64,000 nt of DNA from Yponomeuta sedellus (lineage: Eukaryota > Arthropoda > Insecta > Lepidoptera > Yponomeutidae). The translations under genes and the position numbers were made by a program. The stretch spans positions 11,916,611 to 11,980,610 of the forward strand of contig OW203729.1 of NCBI GenBank assembly GCA_934045075.1, in the 5' to 3' direction. The notes below the pieces were generated by a model that was given only the letters and a program-made list of their open reading frames with translations, was not told where the DNA came from and did not search any database. Positions 31,755-43,609 of this stretch are shown one piece after another (within the stretch, counting starts at the first letter, position 1; every line of letters begins with the position of its first letter).

Positions 31755-34035
31755 GACTATGGACAAAACGCCAAAAAAAAAACATGTTGCTGAAATAAAA
31801 ACTTCAGGAAAAATACTTAGTAATACCTAATTATGGAGGATAAAATTAAATTGGAAAAACTATGTGTGACGTCACAGCTCGATCACAATGAGCAAGCTTC
31901 CTTAGCTCGCGTCGTCGCCGCCATTTTTATGATTGTTTTAGTTAACTAATCTCGTATTGTAGTGTAAATTCATTAATTAGGAACACACCGACCACACACA
32001 AGTTGAAAACAGGAGATGAAATTAATTAATGAGACAAGCAGTTCAGGAATAAAAACAAAAAGCGTGGCGTCGTTTTGTTCGGCGGAGGCTGATATTTGAC
32101 ATTTTAGGTTATTTTTCATCTGTCAGTCCGTGCTCCGTGGCCCCAGATCAGTCGTACAGTTTTTTAACTTGGCATAGTGAGGCATTGACACAATATTCAT
32201 ATAGGTCTTGGAGCTACGTCACTCCGGTTAAATGATTTATTTTTTCTAAAATCTTCATCTTATTAATTATGTGTCCAGGAAGAAATCGATAAGATACGGG
32301 TCTTTTCTTTTTCCCCCTCTACTCAAAAATAATTAAAAAAAGGCCAGCATTTTTTTGTCGCATTGTCCATTACCGCGAAATATCGCGCGACTTCCGCCGC
32401 CCATACAGGCGTATGCTGCATTCAACGTAGGCCATCGGCACCACTTTCTTAAAATGTGGCTTATTCAGCATTACACTAATATTCTTTCTAAAAAGTACTT
32501 TTAAATGACTACTTAAGAAACATTTAAATAGTGTTGTAAGTCTACCTATATTTTGGTACGAAGCGTTTTAAAAATAATTTCGGATAAAAATCATACATCA
32601 CGCCTGTATTTCGGAGGAGAAGTCTGCTACTAAAATCATAACAGCCACGAAAACACAAACATGGAAAAATAAACCCCTAAAAACCCTTATGTGATATTTT
32701 TGCCCCTACAATGATATCTTGGCATACATGTTTGTAGCGAAAGAAAGATAGATTTATAACCGTGCTCAAGACTGAAATAATGTACGATAAGAAGAATCTA
32801 AACTGCGTATGACTGATATGGTTGTCGCGTACGCTCGTGCACGGCCTTGGCATGTAATGACATTATTATGAGTTTTCCTGATATGAAGTGCTTTGTTCAC
32901 TATTGACGCAAGTGGCCAGTCCAAGGTAGGTACACCAGAGCAGTGAATCAGCACTAAGCGTTCATTGTGTGAGCTGATCAAGCAATGAATGAATGCATGA
33001 ACTTACATCGCTTTTGGTCTGGTCAGGGATACCACATCCTGACCGTTGGCGATAATTTATTTCAACAAAGACGTCCTTAGTTACACTCTTAACTGGTCTA
33101 ATCGCCATTGCGAGATATAAAACAATGCAAAAGGCATCCATATTTAGTATTTTACTAGACTGTATAAAGCCGTATGCTCGATGAAATGTTCCATGCATCG
33201 GCCACATCGCAGGAACCATCATCTCTCCCATACCTTATTTCCCATACCAATTTTTAGTCCCATAGCATAAGCAGCCTATACACTTCATGCTTATAGGCAC
33301 AGGCCTTCTCCCAGAGTGATAGAGTATGCGCTAATGGCTAAATCTCTACGCGAGCTCACCGCGGACTAGCAACTTCGAACGATTCGGAATTAATACACCT
33401 CAGACACCCAGGTTACATACCATGTTTTCGTTCACAGTTATGGTGTTGGTCCTACAAATTTATTCTCAAAGGGACGTGACTTTAAAAAAGTAGAGTCAAG
33501 CATTCGGTCGGCTTCAAAGCTACAACTTCTGCATATTTAGTTTTACCTAATTTATAGCAACGGAAATTATTTGAGTATTACATGGTGGTTATTTTACTGC
33601 AGTTCTAAAATTTTTTCACAGTACAAAATTTGCATTATTTTTAGTTAAGTTATGTTAGAGTCATTATTATTAACTGAATAGTTAGTCGACGTATTAGGCC
33701 CGGGTTTTGAAAACAGCCTATTTTCTCGAAAAAAAAAGTTACTTATTTACTTTATCTTTCCGACGAGTCCTATCGCGACTTAGGGAATTAAGTTAGGTAA
33801 TTAATTTTGTCGAATAATAAATGATCGCGATAAAACCCCTTAAATATGAGCATCGCGAGTCATTAAAGTACAAATAAATAAATATACACACAATAAAACC
33901 AAAAAAGTGTATTTCTGTTCTGTTATGTTGTGCGGTTAATTCTTTGAATACGAATAAATAGTCAGCAGTAATGACCTTTAGTACATAGGTGAATTGAAAC
34001 ATAACTAGAGGTGATGACAAGTGTGTTCGACGGTG
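31755..34035. other. Intergenic, no gene recognised
   Basis: A CRE-like GTGACGTCAC is at 31867-31876 and GCCGCCATTTTTA (Pho/YY1-like) near 31917. A SINE-B-like trace lies at about 33300-33450 (CTCAGACACCCAGG, CCATGTTTTCGTTCACAGTT). Nothing else is supportable. Confidence 0.3.
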
Positions 34036-34041
34036 ACCTTG

Positions 34042-34096
34042 TATAAATTTGAGGTAGACGAGACGGTTGCGTCAGTTGAATCATCGGCGGTAAGCA
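34042..34096 (+). promoter_or_regulatory. Candidate core promoter (TATA + TCAGT initiator)
   Basis: TATAAAT at 34042 and TCAGT at 34072-34076 have the arthropod spacing (TATA about 32 nt upstream of the initiator A). GGCG|GTAAGC at 34087-34095 would be a splice donor, but it would give an unusually short first exon. No coding exon follows within reach. Confidence 0.25.
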
Positions 34097-35180
34097 AATC
34101 AGAAAACCGGACAAGTTGGGGACCAGCTATAGAGTTAACGGTTCCGTACTCTGAAATGCAATTCTAGGGTCATTTGTTTACAAAATTGGTGCCTTAATTA
34201 GATATGTTTTTATTTAAAATTGTCATTTTATAATTTATCCTAATTTTTTAACTTAACATTCAAATCATATTTTGGTCTATGTTAAAGACAGCTCTTTTGT
34301 AAATCCTCCCGTCTATAAACGTTATATGGGGCAGGCCCTCTTATAATAAGTCTAGAATGAAATTTTTTGAGAGAGTGAAATAAAAATCAATTATTAAATA
34401 ATTCTGTAGCATTTTCGTTATCTTTATTACATCAACAAAGAGCTGTCATAAAACAATGAATTGGACATGATTGTTTTTAACAAAAATCAAGGAAACCGCT
34501 ACTCTCTCAAAGTGTACAGAATAATAATTTATTGCAAATTTGTCTCTTTTTATGTAGACTTGATTGCGCCCCAATTTCACTTATATAAGTACATACGAGC
34601 GGTATTCCGACGACAATAGAATTATACTCTTCTTTATATGTCATCCTTCTCTTATCGGAGGTTGGCTACCAGTTTGGCTGTCTTGCTTTTCGAGGCTGCC
34701 AATACAAGCAAGGCACTGGTGGTACACTGACGTAACTTGTGTAGCCATGATATCTTTGGTCACCTAGGTCTCCTTCTACAATGCAATTATTAGAGAATAT
34801 TTTATAGGAAATTCTGAATTCCACCACTCAGGAAAAAAACGAATGCTATTAACTATTAAATCACGTTATTTATAAATCTACCTTCGGTGAGTTGTCTTTG
34901 TCTGAAGCAAAAAAAAAAACACAAACTTAATTTTATGTACTCTACAATTTAAATTACTGGAGGTTGTAATGAGTTTTACATTTTTGAAAAAATAAAACTG
35001 GGATAAAATCATGTGACTTAAATAACACCTGAAATAACCCAACCCCTGTTGGGATTTTTACAATGATTATATTTGCCTGCCTCGTAAAACGGCGCAACCG
35101 ATTCATGTCATTTGTTACGTAGATAGACCAGGTTTTGGATCAAAATATAACTACTTTTTATGCGTATATTTAAGTCAGAA
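34097..35180. other. AT-rich, nothing recognised
   Basis: A dispersed-repeat trace lies at 35040-35160 (CCTGTTGGGATTTTTACAAT). No gene supported. Confidence 0.35.
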
Positions 35181-35182
35181 CT

Positions 35183-35500
35183 ATTAATTATTACGTTCTC
35201 GCAACACGCAGCATCTCTTGCCATTGTTCCAAAATGCGTCATCTTGTAGGACTTGGAAAAGTGAAAATTTTATTCAGATTTTAAATACTGGTTATCAGAG
35301 GGCAAAATGTAAAGTAAAACACTTGTACGGTCAGAGAACCCAGCCTTTACAAGGTAATAATTATTATGTTCTCGCAACACGCAGCATCAATTGTTAAAGT
35401 TATCCTGCAGGATTTTGAAAAGTGGTATTTCAGATTTTAAATAGTACAAATGGAGAGTAAAATATTCCCTATTACGCAAAACCCAGCCAAGAAACAAAAC
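35183..35500. repeat. Imperfect tandem duplication, about 174-nt period
   Basis: TTCTCGCAACACGCAGCAT is at 35195 and 35369. The following 'AAAAGTG..ATTTT(A)..CAGATTTTAAATA' and 'AACCCAGCC' recur in the same order. The copies differ by many substitutions and small indels. Confidence 0.75.
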
Positions 35501-35556
35501 AAGAAACACTTGTCCCTTACTTGTTCTTACATAAGAATGAAAATTAACAATAGTTT

Positions 35557-36015
35557 TTAACCGACTTCAAAAAAAGAGGAGGATATAAATTCGACTCGTG
35601 TATTACTTATCGTGTATCATTCTTACGCAATAAATTCACTTGTCAGTCTCAAACTAAGAACTAGCTCCCCTGTGGCAATCGAATCTACGACATTCGTAGA
35701 GGATGCCAAGCCGTAACATTTATGAAGTATGATTACTTTATAGTTTGTATCCGTAATGTTATCAAATAAGTACCTGTATGAAAACTTTATCAATAGCGTT
35801 TCCAAATATAACTCACTCTCCAGTCTTGACTTCTTGAGTCGTGACATTGTGACCTCTGAGTCACCTTTGTCGGAGTTATTTTCGTGCACTTTGGGCTCAG
35901 ATTGAAAGTAATGGTTCTTAAAGGTCGTCTGTTGCATGTTTAGATTTTGTTGCAATGTATTTACAACATTTTTTGCTAAGGAAATGAAAATTTGAGACAG
36001 AGAACACATGCGCAA
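35557..36015 (-). other. Orphan open frame, 130 codons, plus repeat relic
   Basis: An open frame (35623-36015, minus) encodes MRMCSLSQIFISLAKNV... with no family I recognise, no signal peptide and no splice context. At 35557-35600 is AACCGACTTCAAAAAAAGAG, a module I recall as common in lepidopteran repeats. Coding status doubtful. Confidence 0.2.
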
Positions 36016-37470
36016 CAGGAAAGAATTTCTAATGGTTTCTCATTTGCCTATCTTATCGCTTAGAGCGATCTCTACCAAACCTTTGAATGGAGTGGATTGC
36101 AGAAAAAGAATATAAGAGAATCGGAGAGATATTGGTATGTGAAGTAAGAAGTATGTATAGTGAAAGTTGCAGTATTTATCAGATAGATCTTGGTCTGTGG
36201 ACGTATAATTATGTTGACTAATATTAATAATTACTTATTGAATAATTTATTTGTATTAGACGTGAGAGAGACATTATTTGTCTCTCTCTCGCTCTCTTTC
36301 TCTCTAAGAGAACGCCTGCACGGAATGGGATGGAAGTTGTGAGCAGCAACTGCTGATGTACTCGTATTTATATTATAATGAGACATACATGCCGGGTTCC
36401 GTCCGTATGAATCATGCGATGCCATCGTCAGTATTGATACAACTTCACTGCTGGTCATGGGGTAATACAACTAAAAAGAACTGAGCTTCCAACTGAGGGT
36501 CCAAGAAGTACATATTTTAAATGGGCACGTTGCTATTTTTTTCGTTTTGAGGTCAGTTAATGTTGTTTGCCACACGGAACCCTGGCACTCGTTGATGCGC
36601 CTTGCGGTCACACAAAGTCACCCGTCCTTCGTCACTGGACGCGTCCTGAGCCGGGGTAGGTCACATTCATATTCAACAATATAGGTACCAATTCAATTGA
36701 CGCGACGCGATTGATACCTTTGCACTTCGCAGAATTGAAGCTTGAATGTTGTGCACATTTCTGGTGGTGCTGACAGCACAAGTCTGGGGGGCGCTTACGT
36801 GCGCATTTGTGCATGCGCAAACACAATAGGTTTCATAAAACTACAATTCGTAGTTTATTATGATAATTCGAGGTACATTGCGTAGCAGAGTCTACTTGAT
36901 AAACTGTGGGTTAATTGACATCGACTTGTTATAGTAAACCTTGATTGTAGTTCTTTATAATAACAGACACCAGCTGCTTTTTATGCTGCGCTCTTCAAAT
37001 ATCTAGTTTTAATTCAAAAACAATACAACTAACCACTGAGTGACCACTGACGGTAGAGTTATTAAAACGGACGCACGATTCCAGTTAGTTAAAATTAAAC
37101 GCACAGATTACTTAGCTTCGCGTGGCTCGGAAAATGCAGTAGGTAAAACATTTGCATCGTAAGGTCAACAGTGGGTTAACCTTTACATTTTTGTTGCAAA
37201 GTCGCCTGTAACGGAACTGATTAGAGTGCACGTATGTAAAGGTTGATGGCTGTCGACTGTACAATTTGTTGTACACGTGTATAGTTTATACCCGTAGGGT
37301 GCACGCGCGGCCTTGCGCGAGCGCAGCCGTGCTGTGCGAGGTGGCGGGGGGAAGAGTGCAGCAAGAGAAATGCGCCGGCCCTTATCGGCGGATGCCGCTT
37401 ATCGCAAGGTTACCGCGTCCACGTGTCGCTGACCATGCTTGTGGACCGCTTGCCTACTATTGCCAAAAAG
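36016..37470. other. Intergenic; short CT-rich tract and GC patch
   Basis: CTCTCTCTCGCTCTCTTTCT lies within 36270-36310. A GC-rich patch is at 37295-37400. At 37190-37260 is one of three copies of an unassigned dispersed repeat (see 44650 and 60390). Confidence 0.35.
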
Positions 37471-37471
37471 A

Positions 37472-37743
37472 TGGAACGTTTTATAACTTTAATAATTAAT
37501 AAATAAACTCTGGAACGACTTTAGGTGTGGTTTTATTTGTAGAATTGTAGTAATATTAACAGAAAACTGGATAAAAACGGATAAACGGAGAAGCAGGTAA
37601 AAAGTCAGATCTGGTCAAAGCGTAAAGTAGTAGTGTGAAAAATGAGGGAAATCGAAGAATGAGTGACATACATAATTTAAATATTTGAAAATGATAGATG
37701 GAAAAAGAAATAAAAATGGTGTAAAGAGGTTTGCACCGTTACA
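37472..37743 (-). mobile_element. Solo LTR of the Lys-primed family (272 bp)
   Basis: On the minus strand it starts TGTAACGGTGCAAACCTCTT and ends AAACGTTCCA, near-identical in order and sequence to the LTR at 45622-45892. It is flanked by AAGA on both sides (37468-37471 and 37744-37747), a 4-bp duplication as expected for a Ty3/gypsy-like integrase. It carries an AATAAA-like signal. Confidence 0.85.
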
Positions 37744-38344
37744 AAGATAGAATAGAATAGAATATATTTATTTGTCTTCAAGCGAAATAAGACACAACAA
37801 TCACTTATACTAGAGGCATTAATGACAGTTTAAAGAGACTATTATTTAACAGCTTATAAATAACAAATGAAGACAAAAAGGTCTGTGCCTCGGCTTGTAA
37901 CTAATGTACACCAATATGCAACTAGTTGCCGATTTTCAGGCAAGGCCTTTTCTTAAACTAAATTATACCTATCTGGGTATAATTATACTAATGTTATAAA
38001 GAAAACACGCGCATGATGATGACAGATGTAAAAACTTAACATTTCCATCCACTACAGCCCTTGAAAGACACCAGAAGCCAAGGATTGTTTGTGCAGCAGC
38101 CATTTACGACATTTAATTCGGAATGTTGGAAGGGTTCGTGCAGCGTGCAAAGGCGGCGGCAGGTCATTCCAACATTTCGATGCTGCAATTTTGAAACAAC
38201 CCTTGGTACTGCTGAGGGAGTGTTTGGGTATAAGTAGCAATGAACTACGTGCTCATCGTTGAAGCGGCGCGCTGGTTTGGCTCGATTCTTTACTGAAATA
38301 TTTCTTGTATTTGATTCATTTAATTCAGTAAGGCGAAAAATCAT
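37744..38344 (-). pseudogene. LINE ORF2 C-terminus with 3' UTR and (AATAG)n tail
   Basis: Minus-strand pieces RRFNDEHVVHCYLYP and, one frame over, FKIAASKCWNDLPPPLHAAR, TLPTFRIKCRKWLLHKQ match the conserved 'FS-AG--LWN-LP--I--...L--FK--L--.L' tail of LINE ORF2. The 3' end near 37748 has repeated GAATA. It is 5'-truncated and frameshifted, and the solo LTR sits exactly at its tail. Confidence 0.7.
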
Positions 38345-40413
38345 TTATACATCAGTAGCAGTTTTCCTGTTGCAAAAAAATCCTTGTACAGTCGAAAGCA
38401 CATTTCACTTAGTTAAAATGAAATCGATTCTATGAACACCGGGGCGTTTCGTAACCAACGTCAGATCATAAAAGGATCTAAGTACTATGATTGCCTCGGA
38501 CCCTTAAAAATATGATTAGTAATAGACATTGTCTGTGTGAGTTCACCAAATGAGGTGTACATTCGGTGATTCCACAAGTAAATTATAAAAAAAATAAATT
38601 ATACTAAAAGCCTACCCATGTCACTAAAGCTTTCGTAATTTTATTTTGTTAGCGGACCCCTTGGTGTTCTAAGTCTGCCCGCAGGGGTCATCGGACCCCA
38701 GGTTAGGAAACGTTGCCTTACACTTTAAAGCGTTTATGACGCCGGTATTCCCAGTCCACACATTCTAAGTAAATAACGAATGTGAATAAATGAGTATTGA
38801 CTATTGAAAAATGTGATCTGTAACGCAAAGTTGGTTCTGGAAGTGATTCAAATTGTGTTCACATTTTCACAATAAATGACCAGCCAGCCCCTTATCTCAA
38901 TGCCTTCGAGTTGTGAAGCAGACTTAAAACCAAATCCTCAAGTATAGAAATTAAATTTGTCACAAGACCTTGTTACAATTTAAATTACTTTTTTGAAGAC
39001 TTAAGTTCCTATGTGGCGAAAGCAAGCAGTGGTTCCCACAATAGGCTGAGCTGGTCCTCTAAGAGCCGCGATTAATATCAGAGCGATTATTATATCAGGC
39101 CCTGCAGAAGGCTGTAGACAGAATTCAGGTAATCAAATTAAGGATCCGGAGGCGCGATGTGCGCTTTGTCTTAAACAGTAGTTTGCGATCCGCCAGCGGG
39201 CGGTCGCGATCCGCGGTCGTCTCAAGATCAAGGTCGGCCCGGCAGACGCGCCGCAAGGTTGTCGCGACCGCTCCGCCCTCCTCCGTCGCCCCGCCGCCCG
39301 CTCCCCGCTCTGTTCACGCAAATATTTGCGACCGTCTGTCCTCCGCAACCGATACGCCGAGGTCAGTCTGTCAGTTGGACCTTGAAGTAATGTCAGTCCA
39401 ACTGATATGCTACTTAGCGGTCAGTCCATTGACAATGGTGGCTTTATGACTTTATCATGCGAATCAATAGAACAATGAGCCTACACGCTGCAAAGGAAAC
39501 GGTACGATTCTGGTCAACTTATATTAACATATAATGGGACAACCTTTCCATACACATCACCAAGAATTTGTATCAAACTATGTCGAATTGGTCCAGGTTC
39601 AGTACCTTTCAATGCGTTGCGTGCACTCTATGTCGTCGACATTTAATTGGTAATCTAGTTAGTTGTAAGATCTTTTTAAAACTGGGTAGATGTAAATCAC
39701 TATCCTAAAGTTCATAATAATACTAAAGTTCTTAGGGAGAAAGACATAATTTAATAACGATTTCACATTTTTGGACAACCTGTATTTTTTTTTTCAAAAC
39801 TATGACTTCACAAATGAGGCTCGTAAAATGATTGGTTTCAAGCTGAACTATTTTGGTCTCTATATAAAAATATCGTCAGTCGGTATAAAAAAAAATTAGG
39901 AATTGTAGACGTTCGAAAGTTGTGTAGCTATAGCGAGCGGTGAATTAAAAAAAATGTTTTAATTTTTCTTACACTCGGAAAGTAGTGTTGTTTTGATCTG
40001 ATTATTGGGTGGAAAATGCTGCTTAACTCCCTAGTGAGCGAAAAACTCATACAAAATACTTCTCACCTAAGTACCGGAATAAACTTTAAAAGTAGAAATA
40101 CTGTCAGTTGTGTAGAGTTTCATGTAAAAAAGTAATTAAAAAAAATGCTACGGCCATGTGGGTTTCTGAACAGCCAGTGTGAACTTAGCGCAAACTTCTT
40201 TGAGCGGAATAAGCCGCAACGATTACGCGGTGAGTTCCAAATTTAAAAATTTAAAATTTAAAAAGTCGACATAAATTGACGGGATACTAATCTGTTATGA
40301 TAATATGTATCTGTGACGGAATTAAAAAAAAAAGGTGATTATCTTATCTTATAAGCTAATATTTAAATATGTAAGTATTTAAAATGAGTTTTTATTTTCC
40401 TCATATTCAAAAT
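38345..40413. other. Intergenic; one GC-rich island
   Basis: The island at 39150-39360 (GGCGGTCGCGATCCGCGGTC, TCAAGGTCGGCCCGGC) contains an FTZ-F1/ERR-like TCAAGGTCG. Nothing else is recognised. Confidence 0.3.
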
Positions 40414-40544
40414 GAAAAGTAGAGTGTTTAACACGGGTAAAAGAATCAATTCCTACTCGGACTATAGCCGCCCTCGCTGCGGTCGGGCGTTTAAATACCT
40501 CAGAAATTGATTATTTCCACCCTCAGTTAACAATCTACTATTTC
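40414..40544. mobile_element. Imperfect fold-back/MITE, 131 bp
   Basis: Arms GAAAAGTAGAGTGTTTAACA... and, inverted, GAAATAGTAGATTGTTAACT... run about 44 bp with scattered differences around a GC-rich centre (GCCGCCCTCGCTGCGGTCGG). No clean TSD. Confidence 0.5.
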
Positions 40545-41394
40545 ACTTCAGGATTTGTATTTATTGAAAAACCTGCACGTTGTATGATTTCTCCATTCTA
40601 ATAACGATAACGTTCCTTAAATGTAGTTTAAATTGATATTTCTCTTTCTGCAATACTATTTAAACTGTATTTGAAAAGTGTTTTAGTGTTTTATAACGCC
40701 GTATGTTTTTAAAAATCAGTGGTGGTCGTAGCAAAGCGGCTATGCGCCCAAACCAGTAATTCATTAGGTGAATCAAGTAAATCAGTACCTAACAACAACA
40801 CATTTTATTTTGATTCAAGTAACCAATATTTTATTTAAATGGAGTTAGAATTATCCGTATAAAAATGGAAAAATATGATTGATGACGAAAAGTAGGCATG
40901 TGTGCAAAAGTCTTTGTGATTTCTGGCAAAAACAAAATAATCAAAAAATGGTCCTTGGGCTACAAAAGGTTAGGCACCGCTGATTTAGATAACTATAGTA
41001 TTGAAGAAGCGGTTGTCAGGTTTTAGTGGCAGTTTTATATTAAGAAAAACTTGATAACACTTAAGTTTTAGCGTGCCTTACCGGAAAAGTTAACGGGGTG
41101 CTGTTTATTATTAACTCTTCGATCGTTCGATATGTATGCCCTTCTAGTCTACATTAAGTAGTCGATTAAAATTGTCACAAAGTAATACCCCACAATAACA
41201 TTATTTTGGTCGTTTTTAAAGGACAATGAAAAATACATTTTATAGTTTCGTACCTTCTGTCCTAAAGGAGAAAAAATGGAACCCATGAATCACTTGGTTG
41301 TACGTTCATTTGTCCATTCTTCCGTCAACACACTTTTTCTTAAGAGCGGATAGAGCTATCAAGTTAGAAACTTTGTGCCTTGCATCTAAGTATG

Positions 41395-41515
41395 TAGTCG
41401 GCCTAGCCCACAGGAAAGACAAATCAATACCTACGCACGGAGCCAAGCACGGCGCGGATTTGCTCACGATGTTTTCCTTCACAGTTAGCGTGTGGTACCA
41501 ACAATTTTTAGAACC
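41395..41515 (-). mobile_element. SINE (group B) internal fragment
   Basis: GTCGGCCTAGCCCACAGGAA, CAATACCTACGCACGGAGCC and GCTCACGATGTTTTCCTTCA follow the order seen at 4220-4310. Confidence 0.7.
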
Positions 41516-41764
41516 TACAACTTAGAACCTACGATCAAAAACCGAGGATTTTAATTAATTTCCGCTAATAATGGTCGTTTTTGGGCTTTAAAATCCTAGA
41601 TTCTTGGATCTAGCATTTCGTTATGAGACTTATGATGTATTCTTTTAACAAAGACGATATATAAAAGAAGATATGATTTTCTTCCCTTGGAGGCGCTACC
41701 TAGCACCTGGTACCGACTGTTAAACGCAGTTAAAATATAGTCACACAATAGAGAATGTCAAGAA

Positions 41765-41945
41765 TCACTTGTCATGGTTCCAAACTAGAATACCCTGTGC
41801 CATGGTAACCAGGCCAGGACATGACAAACACGAAAGTACATCTAAACTTAGGCCATTTGTACCAACGTGCGGCGGCCTCCAGTGGGAATCGAAACCACGA
41901 CCTACGGCTTGGTAATCAGACATCATATCGCTACACCAACGAGGC
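41765..41945 (-). mobile_element. tRNA-headed SINE (group C)
   Basis: The minus-strand head GCCTCGTTGGTGTAGCGATA ... GGTCGTGGTTTCGATTCCCA is tRNA-like with a clear B box. The 3' part is CCTGGTTACCATGGCACAGG, GTATTCTAGTTTGG. The 3' motif recurs at 55664-55695 and 56752-56795. Confidence 0.72.
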
Positions 41946-42154
41946 AGTCGAAAAAATTGAGGCTTTATGTTTAAAATAGGAAAGAAAGAAAACATTATGT
42001 GTGGTTCGTAATTTCTGTACAATATGAGCTATTTGACTGGTTTCTGAAAACCAACTAAGACTTTGCGTTGGTGTGTAATAAGTGCTCTGAAAGTGATAAT
42101 TTTGAAATCTTTTGTGTATTTTCTCTAAAAACAGCAAATAATTCTTTATAATAA

Positions 42155-42195
42155 GGCTTATTACAAAAATGTTTTTTTCATTTTTATAATAAGCC
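42155..42195. repeat. Near-perfect 17-bp hairpin, 7-nt T loop
   Basis: GGCTTATTACAAAAATG pairs with CATTTTTATAATAAGCC at 16 of 17 positions around TTTTTTT. Confidence 0.8.
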
Positions 42196-43081
42196 GCCAA
42201 AACGCTCTTGAGCAATATGGCGTCGCACAGGAATTTGTGTTATGAAGCAAATTATTAAGCAAACAATAAATGCCAAGTCAACTCTCGGGTTCTTGGATCG
42301 CTAAATCTACTGACCTGTGCCGTCATTATAGATTCGACCAATTTCTCCGATTTCGATAAAATTGCTATAGATACAAAATTATAAATTTTTATTCTGTTTT
42401 TATGCAGAGATAATAAAAAAAATTTGTTAAAATGCCTTAAATCGGTTTTAAATCTCATACATAATTGATACAAATGTACATAATTAATACTTTTTGTTTC
42501 GCCTTGTCAAATATCCTATTTTGTATTTCGCTTATTGGCCGACTACTTACGTGTTGCTGCTTATTTATTTATGCTCTTTACCAAAATCATTGTAATTAAT
42601 ACCAAATGGCCGCTACTTATTGTAATTAATTTCTAAATATAGCGTGCCAAAACGTACGTTCCGTAGGCCTTTCTTAAGCTGTGCATGTAAAATTAAAAAG
42701 TAAGAACGACCGCCGCCGCTAACAGATAAACCGAACAGGTTTCCGAGAGCGGCTAGATTATAAAAAACACTTGTTATTTTACATATTTAACAAATAAAAA
42801 AAAAATGGCTTCTTAAAAAATACTTTTGCTGTGTTTAGTTGCTGATCAAGTGTTTATAAACAGTGGTGTGTGGTGAAAATTGTGGAATAGTTTAAAATAG
42901 TAAAGAAAGAAAACATTATGAACGGGTTCGTTGTTCCCGAGGTCGATCGATATGAACCCTTTTTATTATGTCCCCATTGCTGGGGCATGACTCTTCCTGC
43001 ATCGCAGGAAAGTTAGGCCATACTCCAACACGGGGGCCAAGTCCGGGTTGGAGGAGGATTGTAAGACAGTGGCGAGCCTTA

Positions 43082-43609
43082 GGCTGTTTGTCCACCGCCG
43101 CCGTCACCGTCACGTCACCGAGAACGAGATGACGGCGCCGAAGTAGCGGTACATACATTTACTTAAGCCGCGTGTCCACCGCACATCCGTCACCCGAGCG
43201 CCGTCATCCCGGCCGCCGAAATCGCGAGTAAATCGGCGTGACCGCTAAAACGTGGCCCGAGATTTTGACGGACCGATGTGCCGGCAATACAAAACACGTA
43301 TGAACTTGTCCACACACTACCGTCGCCGTCGCACCGTGCACGAGCTCAGTTATTATTTTGTCTGTCATCAATTATCATAATATAGCATTGTAATAAAAAT
43401 GGCCAATAAATTAAAATACGATATTTATTCATTAATAGAAGTTATAGAAAGTAAAGAATGTTTGGAACAGTTGGAACAAATTAAACCATCGCCGTCACGT
43501 CACGGTGGTCGCGGTGGACAAACGATCGCCGTCACGGCATATTAAACTCGGCCCGAAATAATCTCGTTCTCGGTGACGTGACGGTGACGGCGGCGGTGGA
43601 CAAACAGCC
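43082..43609. mobile_element. DNA transposon derivative with 49-bp perfect TIRs, nested in SINE
   Basis: Ends GGCTGTTTGTCCACCGCCGC(C...GAACGAGAT) at 43082-43130 and 43561-43609 are exact inverses. The target duplication is TA (or imperfect TTA). The inside is GC-rich near the ends and AT-rich in the middle. GG-initiated TIRs and a TTA-containing target could mean PIF/Harbinger; TA would mean Tc1/mariner. It cannot be transposition-competent. Confidence 0.85.
43399..43545 (+). pseudogene. 48-codon frame inside the nested transposon
   Basis: MANKLKYDIYSLIEVIESKE followed by CLEQLEQIKP, then the frame runs into the right-hand GC-rich repeat and stops. The first 29 residues look like an authentic helical N-terminus, perhaps left from the parent transposon's protein. 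No family assigned. Confidence 0.35.

Noticed and set aside
39028..39045. hAT end CAGTGGTTCCCA
   Set aside because: No partner end or 8-bp duplication could be found.
40720..40985. hAT MITE suggested by CAGTGGTG... and ...GGCACCGCTG
   Set aside because: The ends match only over a few bases, and the flanking 8-mers (TTAAAAAT and ATTTAGAT) do not agree well enough.
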